Positions 1-7,525 of a stretch of 62,787 nucleotides of DNA are shown here, piece after piece. The notes beneath the pieces are model-generated. The model did not search any database, was not told where the DNA came from, and saw nothing but the letters and a program-made list of their open reading frames with translations. The stretch is from positions 1 to 62,787 of the forward strand of contig JAEESG010000003.1 of assembly GCA_016286245.1 (NCBI GenBank), read 5' to 3'. The position numbers and the translations under genes were made by a program. Numbering within the stretch: position 1 is the stretch's first letter; each line of letters starts with the position of its first letter. The DNA comes from Clostridiales bacterium. Its GTDB lineage: Bacteria > Bacillota > Clostridia > Oscillospirales > CAG-382.

Positions 1-43
1 CAAGGTCCGACTGCTGTCCTTCCTTTTTTTCGACAGCCTATTC

Positions 44-72
44 AGTATATCACTTCTTCTCCGCTTTGTCAA
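44..72 (-). promoter_or_regulatory. Strong sigma-A promoter reading left (proximal of a tandem pair)
   Basis: On the minus strand, TTGACA (67-72) is followed by a 17-base spacer and TATACT (44-49). It is preceded by an A-rich AAAAAGTAC block that is also present at the distal promoter. The transcript runs out of the window, so its gene is not visible. Tandem near-consensus promoters with this context are typical of rRNA operons in Firmicutes; that assignment is inference. Confidence 0.75.
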
Positions 73-216
73 GTACTTTTTTTATCTTTTTCGGACTTTT
101 TTCAATCTTTTTTCAAGATCGCTTCCCGTCCTTTTACCTGACACGTTTCGGTCCGGCTTATCCGGCGTCCTTCCGCTTTCTTAATCAGCGTCTTTCCGCC
201 TTCTTTTTCCGGCCCC

Positions 217-242
217 TTTTTTCGGCGCCTTTTTTCGGCGCC
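217..242. repeat. 13-bp tandem repeat in the leader between the two promoters
   Basis: The 13-mer TTTTTTCGGCGCC occurs twice back to back. The rest of 1-352 is T- and C-rich on this strand and holds no convincing gene. It is best read as the promoter and leader region of a leftward transcript. Confidence 0.6.
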
Positions 243-277
243 TCTGCGCCTACTCCTTTTTCCCGCGGAGCCCTTCT

Positions 278-306
278 ATATTATCACATCTACTCTCTCT
301 TGTCAA
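278..306 (-). promoter_or_regulatory. Sigma-A promoter reading left (distal of a tandem pair)
   Basis: On the minus strand, TTGACA (301-306), a 17-base spacer and TAATAT (278-283). GATAAT, preceded by TGT as an extended -10, is an alternative two bases earlier. It shares the AAAAAGTACTTGACA block with the promoter at 44-72, about 234 bases downstream of it. It lies just beyond the 3' end of sigF and reads out of the window. Confidence 0.65.
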
Positions 307-352
307 GTACTTTTTGATGATTTTTTGATTATTTTTCCAATTTTTTTGTTTA

Positions 353-1075
353 TTACCCGCTATTCAGCATTTTCTTTAATTTTTCCACTATTTTCTTCTC
401 GCTTCTCGATATTTTTACCTGATTTACGCCCATTATTTTCGCCGTATTTGCCTGCGTAAGCCCCTTATAGTATCTGAGAAACACGATTTTCCTTTCTTTT
501 TCTTCAAGTTTTTTCAACGCCTCCTTAAGCGCGATTTTTTCGGTTATATCGGAAATATTGTTATCAGCGAAAGTTTCCTCATACGAGAGTCCGTCCTCGT
601 CCCATATTTTTTCCTGCAGCGACACCGACGGAACACAGGCGTTTACGGCGTAAACGGCATCGTCCTCGCTTATTTTACATATTTCGCAAAGTTCAGACAT
701 ACGCGGTTCCCTGCCGTATTCGGAAAGAAATTTTTCCTTTGCCCTCATGAGAATTCCGTTGTTTCTTTTGGCCTCTCTGCTTACCTTTATAAGCCCGTCA
801 TCGCGCAGAAACCTTTTTATTTCGCCTATTATCAAAGGAAAAGCGTAGGTTGAAAATACCGTTTTGTATTCTTTTCTGTATCCCCTTACCGCCTTAAGAA
901 CGCCTAAGTTTCCTATCTGCACGAGGTCTTCCACATCCTGTCCTCTGCCCGCAAATCGTTGCGCGATGCTCTTTACGAGGGGAGCGTTCAGTTTCACGAG
1001 TTCTTCTTCAGCGTTTTTATCACCGTTTGCGTATCTTTCAAGCAGTTTTGAGTTTTCGTCGCTCTTTGTCATCAC
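353..1075 (-). CDS. sigF: RNA polymerase sporulation sigma factor SigF
   Basis: A 240-residue sigma-70 family factor, the first forespore-specific sigma factor of sporulation. Region 2 lies at about residues 25-105 (motif DVEDLVQIGNLGVLKAV). Region 3 follows, and a region 4 helix-turn-helix lies at about 190-235 (LTQANTAKIMGVNQVKISR). It is the last gene of spoIIAA-spoIIAB-sigF and overlaps the end of spoIIAB by four bases (ATGA), which suggests translational coupling. Family knowledge: SigF is held inactive by SpoIIAB until SpoIIAA releases it. Identification rests on sequence plus the canonical gene order. Confidence 0.97.
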   Translation of the reverse strand: MMTKSDENSKLLERYANGDKNAEEELVKLNAPLVKSIAQRFAGRGQDVEDLVQIGNLGVLKAVRGYRKEYKTVFSTYAFPLIIGEIKRFLRDDGLIKVSREAKRNNGILMRAKEKFLSEYGREPRMSELCEICKISEDDAVYAVNACVPSVSLQEKIWDEDGLSYEETFADNNISDITEKIALKEALKKLEEKERKIVFLRYYKGLTQANTAKIMGVNQVKISRSEKKIVEKLKKMLNSG

Positions 1076-1530
1076 TTATTTGCTTTTCCTATGTATTTTT
1101 TCAGTATAACAGTCGTACCGGCGCCTTTTTTGGATTTTACGGAAAGCTTGTCCGTGAAGCACTTCATTATGGAAAATCCCATTCCGCTTCTTTCCTCGCC
1201 GCCCTCGGTATACATCGGTTCCATTGCTTTTTCGACGTTTTCCATGCCGCAGCCGTTATCCTTTACGCTGATTTTCAAGCAGCCGTTTTCGGTGTATTCG
1301 CCTTTTATGACTATTTTTTTCTTTCTCTCGTCGGTTTCATATTTATACGCGTGCACAATGCAGTTTGTAACGGCTTCGGAAACTGCGGTTTTCACGTCGC
1401 ACAGTTCTTCGACCGTCGGGTCGAGCTGCGAGCAGAACGACGAAACGATGCCTCTTGAAAAGCCCTCGTTTACCGATTTTGCGGGAAACGTACAGGAAAA
1501 TGAATTCAATTTTTTGTTTTCTTTTTTCAT
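1072..1530 (-). CDS. spoIIAB: Anti-sigma F factor / serine kinase SpoIIAB
   Basis: A 152-residue GHKL-fold ATPase that binds SigF and phosphorylates SpoIIAA. The N-box (EAVTNCIVHAYK, about residues 47-58), the DNGCGM motif (about 91-96) and the ERSGMGF glycine-rich box (about 111-117) are all visible. Length matches the family (about 146). It lies 21 bases downstream of spoIIAA and overlaps sigF, so the three genes form one operon. The GHKL family includes other anti-sigma kinases such as RsbW, but the operon context makes SpoIIAB the clear call. Confidence 0.97.
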   Translation of the reverse strand: MKKENKKLNSFSCTFPAKSVNEGFSRGIVSSFCSQLDPTVEELCDVKTAVSEAVTNCIVHAYKYETDERKKKIVIKGEYTENGCLKISVKDNGCGMENVEKAMEPMYTEGGEERSGMGFSIMKCFTDKLSVKSKKGAGTTVILKKYIGKANK

Positions 1531-1551
1531 GATCTCACCCCATCCTTTATT

Positions 1552-1872
1552 TTATGCGTCTTTTTGGTTTATTATTTTGATAAGCTTGTCCACGCCTGCC
1601 ATTTTAAGTATTCTTTCCGTCTCGCGCGTGGGATTTTTAATGAGCATTTCCGAGCCCGTTTCGGAAAGTTTTCTGTACCTTCCCAGAACAAGTCCGAGTC
1701 CCGAACTGTCCATAAAATCTATTCCCGAAAGCTCGAGTATCATCGTTTTCGGACGCGACGCGCCTATAATATCATCCAGCTCCTCGCGCACTCCCTTTAT
1801 GGAATGATGGTCTATTTCGCCGTCAAGTTTTACTATGAGATTTCCTTCGGAAAAATACGTTTTCATCTTCAT
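1552..1872 (-). CDS. spoIIAA: Anti-sigma F factor antagonist SpoIIAA
   Basis: A 106-residue STAS-domain protein. It carries the SGIDFMDSSGLGLVLGRY core, where the serine of DSSG is the phosphorylation site used by SpoIIAB in this family. Unphosphorylated SpoIIAA displaces SigF from SpoIIAB. It is the first gene of the operon; its start is preceded by AAGGATATGATGAA. Only 68 bases separate it from the upstream germinant receptor operon. No unambiguous SigH-type promoter is visible there, although TATAAT sits about 38 bases before the start codon. Confidence 0.96.
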   Translation of the reverse strand: MKMKTYFSEGNLIVKLDGEIDHHSIKGVREELDDIIGASRPKTMILELSGIDFMDSSGLGLVLGRYRKLSETGSEMLIKNPTRETERILKMAGVDKLIKIINQKDA

Positions 1873-1940
1873 TTCATCATATCCTTTCTTATTTAATTAT
1901 AATATCCTCAACACGCAAAATTTGTCGCAATACGGCGTCT

Positions 1941-2963
1941 TTATCCGTTTTCGCGCTTTATTGCAAAGCACAGCGCCGCGCAGACAACCGCGCTTATTAT
2001 TTGCGCGTATCCGAAAATTGCGCTTTGTGAAAAAAGCAAAAGCAAAGCCGACAGGGAAACAAAAACAGCCGTCGTTTTCTTATCGTTATATTTTTCTTTT
2101 TTTATTTCTTTTATTGCGAAAAGCGCGGCGCACGCAGACACGCAAATCTTTATTATACATGCGAAAGCGCTTACAATCACGCATATTTCCGGCAAATCGA
2201 AAAGCGGAATCATTCTTATTGCAGTAAAATTCGGGTTTTGTGCGTCGTCTGACAGCTTATCCCCGAACAAAAGCAGATTTTTAAGCACGTTTATTCCGCT
2301 TACGGCGATAAATGCGAAAACGCCTGCCGGGATTGCTTTTTTCAGCGTTTGCCTGCGCTCTTTGCTTTCGTTTTTGCTCAGCACGAACGCAAGCACCGCA
2401 AGGTCTGCGTTAAGGTACAGTATGTCTTTTATTATGCCCGAAAATCTCGTTTTTTCGAGTAAAGAAAGCGGAGATGAAACCGAAAGTGCGTTTTCGGCGG
2501 TGAAAAACGCGAAAAGACCGAAAAAAGTCCATGCGGCAAACAGCGCCGACGAAAGTATGCAGAAAGACGTTACCGCGTTTTTCCCTCGCCGTGCGAGATG
2601 CGCTCCGCAAAGCAGCGCAGCGCCCGCCGAAAACGCCATGCACCACGTTTGCGAATAATAGTCGTCAAACAGCCTTATCGAATAAGCGAAAAAGCAAACG
2701 TCGGACGCGGTATACAGAGCGCAGAATGCGAACAGCAATACCGGAAAAATTTTCTTGATTTTGTTTCCGTTTTCAAAATCCGACGTAAAAAATACAGATA
2801 CCGCAAAAGCAAAAACCGCGGCGCAGGCGGACACGAAAAAATAAGTAAGAAGCGCGTTTGCGTTATAGTCGGGATATTTTCCGACTACGCCCGAATACGT
2901 ATACACAAACACCGCAAGCGCATAATACAGGAACAGATTGACGTTTTTTATTCTCTTTATCAC
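1941..2963 (-). CDS. gerAB: Germinant receptor permease subunit (GerAB-like)
   Basis: A very hydrophobic protein with about ten predicted membrane helices (first near VNLFLYYALAVFVYTYSG). It is the amino-acid-permease-like B subunit of a spore germinant receptor by topology and position beside GerA and GerC homologues. An ATG at 3038 would overlap the previous gene by 71 bases. A GTG at 2963, four bases after the upstream stop with AAAGGA ahead, is the better start and gives about 340 residues, close to the family's 360. The gene order A-C-B differs from the B. subtilis order A-B-C. Sequence similarity in this family is low, so the call leans on context. Confidence 0.75.
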   Translation of the reverse strand: MIKRIKNVNLFLYYALAVFVYTYSGVVGKYPDYNANALLTYFFVSACAAVFAFAVSVFFTSDFENGNKIKKIFPVLLFAFCALYTASDVCFFAYSIRLFDDYYSQTWCMAFSAGAALLCGAHLARRGKNAVTSFCILSSALFAAWTFFGLFAFFTAENALSVSSPLSLLEKTRFSGIIKDILYLNADLAVLAFVLSKNESKERRQTLKKAIPAGVFAFIAVSGINVLKNLLLFGDKLSDDAQNPNFTAIRMIPLFDLPEICVIVSAFACIIKICVSACAALFAIKEIKKEKYNDKKTTAVFVSLSALLLLFSQSAIFGYAQIISAVVCAALCFAIKRENG

Positions 2964-2967
2964 GTTT

Positions 2968-3585
2968 TTATTTTTCTTTCCTTTTAACTTTAATTTTTCC
3001 GTCGGAAAAATACACTTCTTTAATATCAACCTTCTCATTTTGAGCCGACGCTGACAAAAAATATACGATATTTACGGTTTCGCCGACCTCGGCGTACGAC
3101 TTTTCGAATTTCTGGGAATCGAATTCCTTTGCGCACCGTTCGAAAAAGGCGCTCGGGTTTTCGCAAAGCACGGCTCCTCTTTTGAGCGGCAGTTTATTTG
3201 AATTTACAAGATACTTTGCAAAATCGTACAGATTTTCACCGTCAAAATCAGGTGAAAAAGCGTAAAAATTTGCGGAATTGATATAAACGTCGCTGTGTTT
3301 TTCATAAAACTCATCAAACGCTTCATTTACGTCTTTTCCGAATACTTCCTCATATTCGAGTTTTATTGTTCTCTTATCCTTTACGCTTTCGTTTTCAGAC
3401 GCGCCGCCGTTATCGTTTCCGTCCGGTGCGGATTTCAAAAATCCGACCGCAACGCCGCTTTTCGCGTTTTCAAGCGATATTGCGTATACGAACGCAACGT
3501 CCCTCTTTTCCCCGTAATACGAGCAGGAATGAAGAAAAAGCGAAAATATTACCGTAAATGCCGCGCAAAAACAACGTTTTTTCAA
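2968..3585 (-). CDS. gerAC: Short germinant receptor lipoprotein (GerAC-like)
   Basis: A 205-residue lipoprotein. The signal peptide ends in a lipobox (LFLHSC, cysteine about 21), followed by RDVAFVYAISLE, which resembles the opening of the GerAC N-terminal domain. Family members usually have about 370-400 residues in three domains. This one stops after roughly the first half, and the next gene begins immediately, so it is a short form rather than a frameshifted pair as far as can be seen. It overlaps the GerAA end by four bases. Function as the C subunit is inferred from position and lipobox. Confidence 0.7.
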   Translation of the reverse strand: MKKRCFCAAFTVIFSLFLHSCSYYGEKRDVAFVYAISLENAKSGVAVGFLKSAPDGNDNGGASENESVKDKRTIKLEYEEVFGKDVNEAFDEFYEKHSDVYINSANFYAFSPDFDGENLYDFAKYLVNSNKLPLKRGAVLCENPSAFFERCAKEFDSQKFEKSYAEVGETVNIVYFLSASAQNEKVDIKEVYFSDGKIKVKRKEK

Positions 3586-5000
3586 TATTTCAGTTCCTTA
3601 TCCGAGTTTTTTATCGCTTTTTTCGGCAAAACGAAAAGCGAGTCGTATATTCCGTCTTTGCTTACCGGCGAAAAAGGAAGCATATACGGCACTCCGAAGG
3701 ACGTTTTGCATGAAAGGACCGTGAGAATCACCGCAAGGGACGCCGCAATGCCAAGCGCTCCGAAAAGGTACGCCGCCGCCGTGTTCAAAAGCCGTATCAA
3801 AAGCGTGCTGTTCATATAAGTGGGCAGTATAAACGTGCATATTGCGGTAAGCGACGCAACCATTATTATGGGAGGGCTTGAAATTCCCGCCGCTATCGCG
3901 GCGTCTCCGAGAATAAGACCTCCGACTATGCTAACCGCATCCCCGACCGCGCCAGGCATCCTTATTCCGACCTCTCTTATGAGTTCGAATATGAGAAGTA
4001 TCACTATCAGTTCCCCGAATATTCCGAACGGCACGTCGGCTCTCGATTCCGTCATTTTCATATAGAGTTTTGCCGGCACGGCGTTTTTATGGTGCTCCAT
4101 GACGGCGACGTAAAACGCGGGCAGATAAAGCGACAAAATGAGGCTTATAAATCTGAGAATTCTTATAAAAGTCGCGTAATACGGCGTTTTGAGGTAGTCC
4201 TCCGCCGACTGCAGGCTCTCGGCAAACAGATACGGCACGGTCAGCACAACGGGGCTTGCGTCGGAAATAACCGCTATTCTCCCTTCCGTAATTTTGGACG
4301 CGACCTTATCGGGCTTTTCGCTGTTGCCGATTTCGGTAAAAAGTTTACTTTTCCCGCCGGCAAGGTACTGTTCGATATACCCGGAGTCCATTACAGACGG
4401 AATATCCATTTGTTCGATTCTGCTCTTTACGTCGCGTACGAGTCTTTCATCGGCTACGCCTTTGAGATACATGATTTTTATATTCGTATCCGTATATTTT
4501 CCTGCGTTTACGGTAATAACCTTCAGGTTTTCGCTTTTTATGCGCTTTCTTATAAGCGCGACGTTATCCTCCGACTTTTCGATAAAGCCCTCTCGCGGGC
4601 CTCTTATTACGACCTCGCTTTCGGGCTCGTTTACGCTTCTCGAGGGTTCGTTTCTTGCCATAAACGAATAGGCGGAAACGCCATCTGTCGTTTGCGCAAA
4701 AACGACGGCGCCGCCCGAGAGAAGCTGCTTTTTTATATCATTTACGCTTGAAAGTTCCTTTGCCTCCGCGGCGCTTACTATCCCGAGAAAATCCTCGTTT
4801 TTTTCTATTGTTCCCTTATTCATCACAAGCGGTTTTATTATATTTTCGGAAATATAGTCTCTTCCCGTAAAGTTTCCGAAATTTACGACGTACACCGTTT
4901 TTCCGCCCGAAAAAACGGTTCTTATATTTAAATCGCCGCAGTTTTCAAAGATATTTTCGATTTGTGCCTTCACTTCTTCGGCGTTTATATTTTTTATCAT
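3582..5000 (-). CDS. gerAA: Germinant receptor subunit A (GerA/SpoVAF family)
   Basis: About 472 residues. A soluble N-terminal domain (to about 260) contains the family features IRGPREGFIE and KVITVNAGKYTDTNIKIMYLKG. A membrane domain of about five helices follows, including EVGIRMPGAVGDAVSIVGGL and the downstream GDAAIAAG, both hallmarks of GerA/SpoVAF. An ATG at 5099 exists but lies across the terminator hairpin of the upstream gene. The ATG at 5000, preceded by AGCGGTGAA, is preferred. It heads a three-gene receptor operon (A, C, B) directly upstream of spoIIA. Such receptors in the spore inner membrane sense germinants; the germinant cannot be told. Confidence 0.9.
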   Translation of the reverse strand: MIKNINAEEVKAQIENIFENCGDLNIRTVFSGGKTVYVVNFGNFTGRDYISENIIKPLVMNKGTIEKNEDFLGIVSAAEAKELSSVNDIKKQLLSGGAVVFAQTTDGVSAYSFMARNEPSRSVNEPESEVVIRGPREGFIEKSEDNVALIRKRIKSENLKVITVNAGKYTDTNIKIMYLKGVADERLVRDVKSRIEQMDIPSVMDSGYIEQYLAGGKSKLFTEIGNSEKPDKVASKITEGRIAVISDASPVVLTVPYLFAESLQSAEDYLKTPYYATFIRILRFISLILSLYLPAFYVAVMEHHKNAVPAKLYMKMTESRADVPFGIFGELIVILLIFELIREVGIRMPGAVGDAVSIVGGLILGDAAIAAGISSPPIIMVASLTAICTFILPTYMNSTLLIRLLNTAAAYLFGALGIAASLAVILTVLSCKTSFGVPYMLPFSPVSKDGIYDSLFVLPKKAIKNSDKELKY

Positions 5001-5049
5001 TTTTTCACCGCTTTTTACGTTTTTAACTATTTTTTCCTCAAAATAAAAA

Positions 5050-5076
5050 AAATATGCGGAAAAATTCCGCATATTT
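5050..5076 (-). terminator. Intrinsic terminator after the GH3 gene
   Basis: A 12-bp stem (5050-5061 with 5065-5076) with a three-base loop is followed on the minus strand by a T run at 5042-5052. It separates the GH3 gene from the germinant receptor operon and argues against the longer GerAA start. Confidence 0.85.
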
Positions 5077-5095
5077 CCTTTATTTATTATTTTTT

Positions 5096-7450
5096 TCAAT
5101 CTATGCTCATAATGAGCTTCAGCACCCTTTTGACCGATTCGTTCATCGCTTCTCTGTCAAGCTTTCCGTCTTTTAACGCCTGCAGCGTGAGTTCGGGCGA
5201 GCCGTTGCCCATTTTTAAGTCGTTTCCGGCGTTGATTTCCTCCCACTGAGGAGCGTGAGTCCACCAGTCCGACGTTACAAGCCCTTCAAAGCCCCACTCT
5301 TTTCTGAGAATGTCGGTAAGCAGCTCTCTGCACGTGCTTGCGCGCGTGCCGTTTATTATGTTATACGAGCTCATCACGGTTTTCGGGTGCGCTTCCTTTA
5401 CGCATATTTCAAACGCTTTGAGATATATTTCTCTCATCGCCCTCTCGCTTAGCCTCGAATCGGAGTCCTTTCTGTTGGTCTCCTTATTGTTGCACGCAAA
5501 GTGTTTTACGGAGCACGCAATTCCGTTTTCCTGAATTCCGCAGATAACGGCGGACGCCATTTTTCCCGTAAGGAACGGGTCTTCGGAATAATATTCGAAG
5601 TTTCTGCCGCAAAGAGGCGTTCTGTGTATGTTTATTGCGGGCGTAAGCCATATACCCATGCCGTTTTCGTAAACCTCTTGTCCGCCGGCAAACGCAGCTT
5701 CCCTTGCAAGAGAAGTGTTCCACATGCAAGCCATGAGAGTTGCGCACGGGAACGCCGTCGTATTCACGCCCTTATATTGCGGCACGCGCAGTCCCGCAGG
5801 TCCGTCCGCCGTCATGATATTCGGGATTCCGTAATATTCGAGATTTCCCACTCCGAACGTCTCCGCAACGCCGCGGTTGGGCTGTCCGCAAAGAAGATGT
5901 ATTTTCTGCTCGTCATCCAGCACTCCCAAAAACTCGTCAAGGCTCATTTTGCCCTTGAATACCCGAAGCAGCGTCGGATGTCCGTCTTCTCCCCACGCTC
6001 TCCACGGCATATACCATTTTGACGATTCTTCCGGATTTCCGTATTCGAGCGGCAGCAGGCTTTCGTCGTAAACGGGTTTGGGATACGAGTCGTCCGCTTT
6101 TACTGTAATATAACTTCCGTCTGACAGCATCCTTTTATGCAGTCCGTGCGGAGCGCATTTTTCGGACAACCGGTATAAAACCGTATCTTCCTTTATTTCG
6201 TACTCGAAAGACGCCCTGCAGTCCCTTACGTCAAAGCCTGCTTTGAGCGTATATTTTCCCGCTTCAAGCACGTACGCCGATTTACACACCTTTCCGGTAT
6301 CGTCGTACGACGAATAAAAATACGGATTTATTTCGATTTTTACGGTTTCAGACCTTCCGGGCTCAAGAACTTCCGTCTTGCAAAAGCCGACGAGCACTTT
6401 TTTCGGTTTTCCGAGCTTTCCCTGCGGCGCTTCGCAATATACCTGCAAAACCTGTTTTCCCGCGCGTTTTCCTATGTTTTTAATATCGCACGAAAACTCG
6501 ATTTTTTCGTCTTTCTTTTCAAATTTTGCGTTTTCGACCTCGAAAGCGGTATACGAAAGTCCGAATCCGAACGGATAAGCGACCTTCTCCGACGCGCCGG
6601 GCACCGTTTCGAAATATCTGTATCCGACGTATATATCCTCGGTATATTCGACGTAGTCCTCCGATTCAAAGAAGTTTTCAGAACTCGGATAAGCGTCAAA
6701 ATTCACGGCAAACGTATCGGCAAGTCTTCCCGACGGGCACACGTCGCCGACAAGCACGTCGGCTGTCGCAAGTCCGCCCTCCATGCCGCCCTGCCATGCG
6801 AGCAGCGCCGCTTTTACGCGCGCGTCGTTCCGAAACCAGAGCGTATCGGTAACGCCCCCTGTATTGAGGACGGCGATTACGTTTTTGAAATTATTCTTTA
6901 CCGCTTCGACCATTGCCGTCTCCTCGCGGCTCAGATAAAAATCGCCGTCGAAGGCCTCTCCCGTGCGGTCCTTTTCCTCGCCCGAAAAGCGGCAGATCGT
7001 AATTATCGCCGTATCGCAGAAATTTTTGGCGTCATCAAGCAGATTTTGGGGCAGCTGCGGCTCCTTTACAAAGCCCACGCCAACGCCTTTCTGATATTCG
7101 CCCTTCACGTATTCGCGGTAATAATCGGAAACAGGCTTGAAAATCTCGATTTTGCCCTCTTTTTCCTTTATTTCGAGTCCCTCGATAATCGAGCGCACGT
7201 ATGCGGTCGTGGTATCTCCGCTTCCGCCGCCGCCTTTTACGTAATCGGCCTGCGCTTTACCGAAAACGGCGATTTTTCTTCCGTTTTCAAGCGGAAGCGT
7301 GTTTTGCTCGTTTTTGAGAAGCACCATTCCCTCCGACGCCGCTCTTCTTGAAAGGTTTATATGTTGTTCGGAGCCGGTTATGCGCTCCCTTTGGTTATAA
7401 AGTCCCGTGCCCGGCATATACCGCACGCGCGCCCATTTTTCCTTTTGCAT
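5096..7450 (-). CDS. Glycoside hydrolase family 3 enzyme with permuted domains (beta-glucosidase-like)
   Basis: About 784 residues; no signal peptide, so probably cytoplasmic. The domain order is reversed from most GH3 enzymes. The (alpha/beta) sandwich normally at the C-terminus comes first (RRAASEGMVLLKNEQNTLPL near residue 35). A fibronectin-III-like segment follows near 305-390. The catalytic barrel comes last (from about 510: RVAETFGVGNLEYYGIPNI), with the nucleophile Asp in VTSDWW near residue 728. Permuted GH3 beta-glucosidases are known from Ruminococcus albus and Butyrivibrio. The start at 7450 has AGGAG seven bases upstream; an ATG at 7480 lacks this. Substrate (cellobiose or another beta-glucoside) is inferred only. 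Monocistronic between two terminators. Confidence 0.9.
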   Translation of the reverse strand: MQKEKWARVRYMPGTGLYNQRERITGSEQHINLSRRAASEGMVLLKNEQNTLPLENGRKIAVFGKAQADYVKGGGGSGDTTTAYVRSIIEGLEIKEKEGKIEIFKPVSDYYREYVKGEYQKGVGVGFVKEPQLPQNLLDDAKNFCDTAIITICRFSGEEKDRTGEAFDGDFYLSREETAMVEAVKNNFKNVIAVLNTGGVTDTLWFRNDARVKAALLAWQGGMEGGLATADVLVGDVCPSGRLADTFAVNFDAYPSSENFFESEDYVEYTEDIYVGYRYFETVPGASEKVAYPFGFGLSYTAFEVENAKFEKKDEKIEFSCDIKNIGKRAGKQVLQVYCEAPQGKLGKPKKVLVGFCKTEVLEPGRSETVKIEINPYFYSSYDDTGKVCKSAYVLEAGKYTLKAGFDVRDCRASFEYEIKEDTVLYRLSEKCAPHGLHKRMLSDGSYITVKADDSYPKPVYDESLLPLEYGNPEESSKWYMPWRAWGEDGHPTLLRVFKGKMSLDEFLGVLDDEQKIHLLCGQPNRGVAETFGVGNLEYYGIPNIMTADGPAGLRVPQYKGVNTTAFPCATLMACMWNTSLAREAAFAGGQEVYENGMGIWLTPAINIHRTPLCGRNFEYYSEDPFLTGKMASAVICGIQENGIACSVKHFACNNKETNRKDSDSRLSERAMREIYLKAFEICVKEAHPKTVMSSYNIINGTRASTCRELLTDILRKEWGFEGLVTSDWWTHAPQWEEINAGNDLKMGNGSPELTLQALKDGKLDREAMNESVKRVLKLIMSID

Positions 7451-7478
7451 GATTTTTCTCCTATGTGCCGATATATTC

Positions 7479-7514
7479 AAAGCGGGATACGGAATTAATT
7501 CCGCATCCCGCTTT
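7479..7514 (-). terminator. Hairpin terminator after PFOR
   Basis: A long, nearly perfect inverted repeat with arms AAAGCGGGAT...ATCCCGCTTT, centred at 7496/7497. The tail on the minus strand (TTTGAATATAT) is a weak T tract, so readthrough into the GH3 gene is possible. Confidence 0.65.
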
Positions 7515-7525
7515 CTCTTTATTTA

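Noticed and set aside
66-317. Open frame of 83 codons on the plus strand
   Set aside because: Composition is Phe/Ser/Pro-rich from a T/C-rich region, there is no ribosome site, and it lies across two strong opposite-strand promoters.
1873-1940. SigH-dependent promoter for spoIIA
   Set aside because: Expected from biology, but no sequence with both a convincing SigH -35 and -10 could be found in the short gap, so it is not listed.
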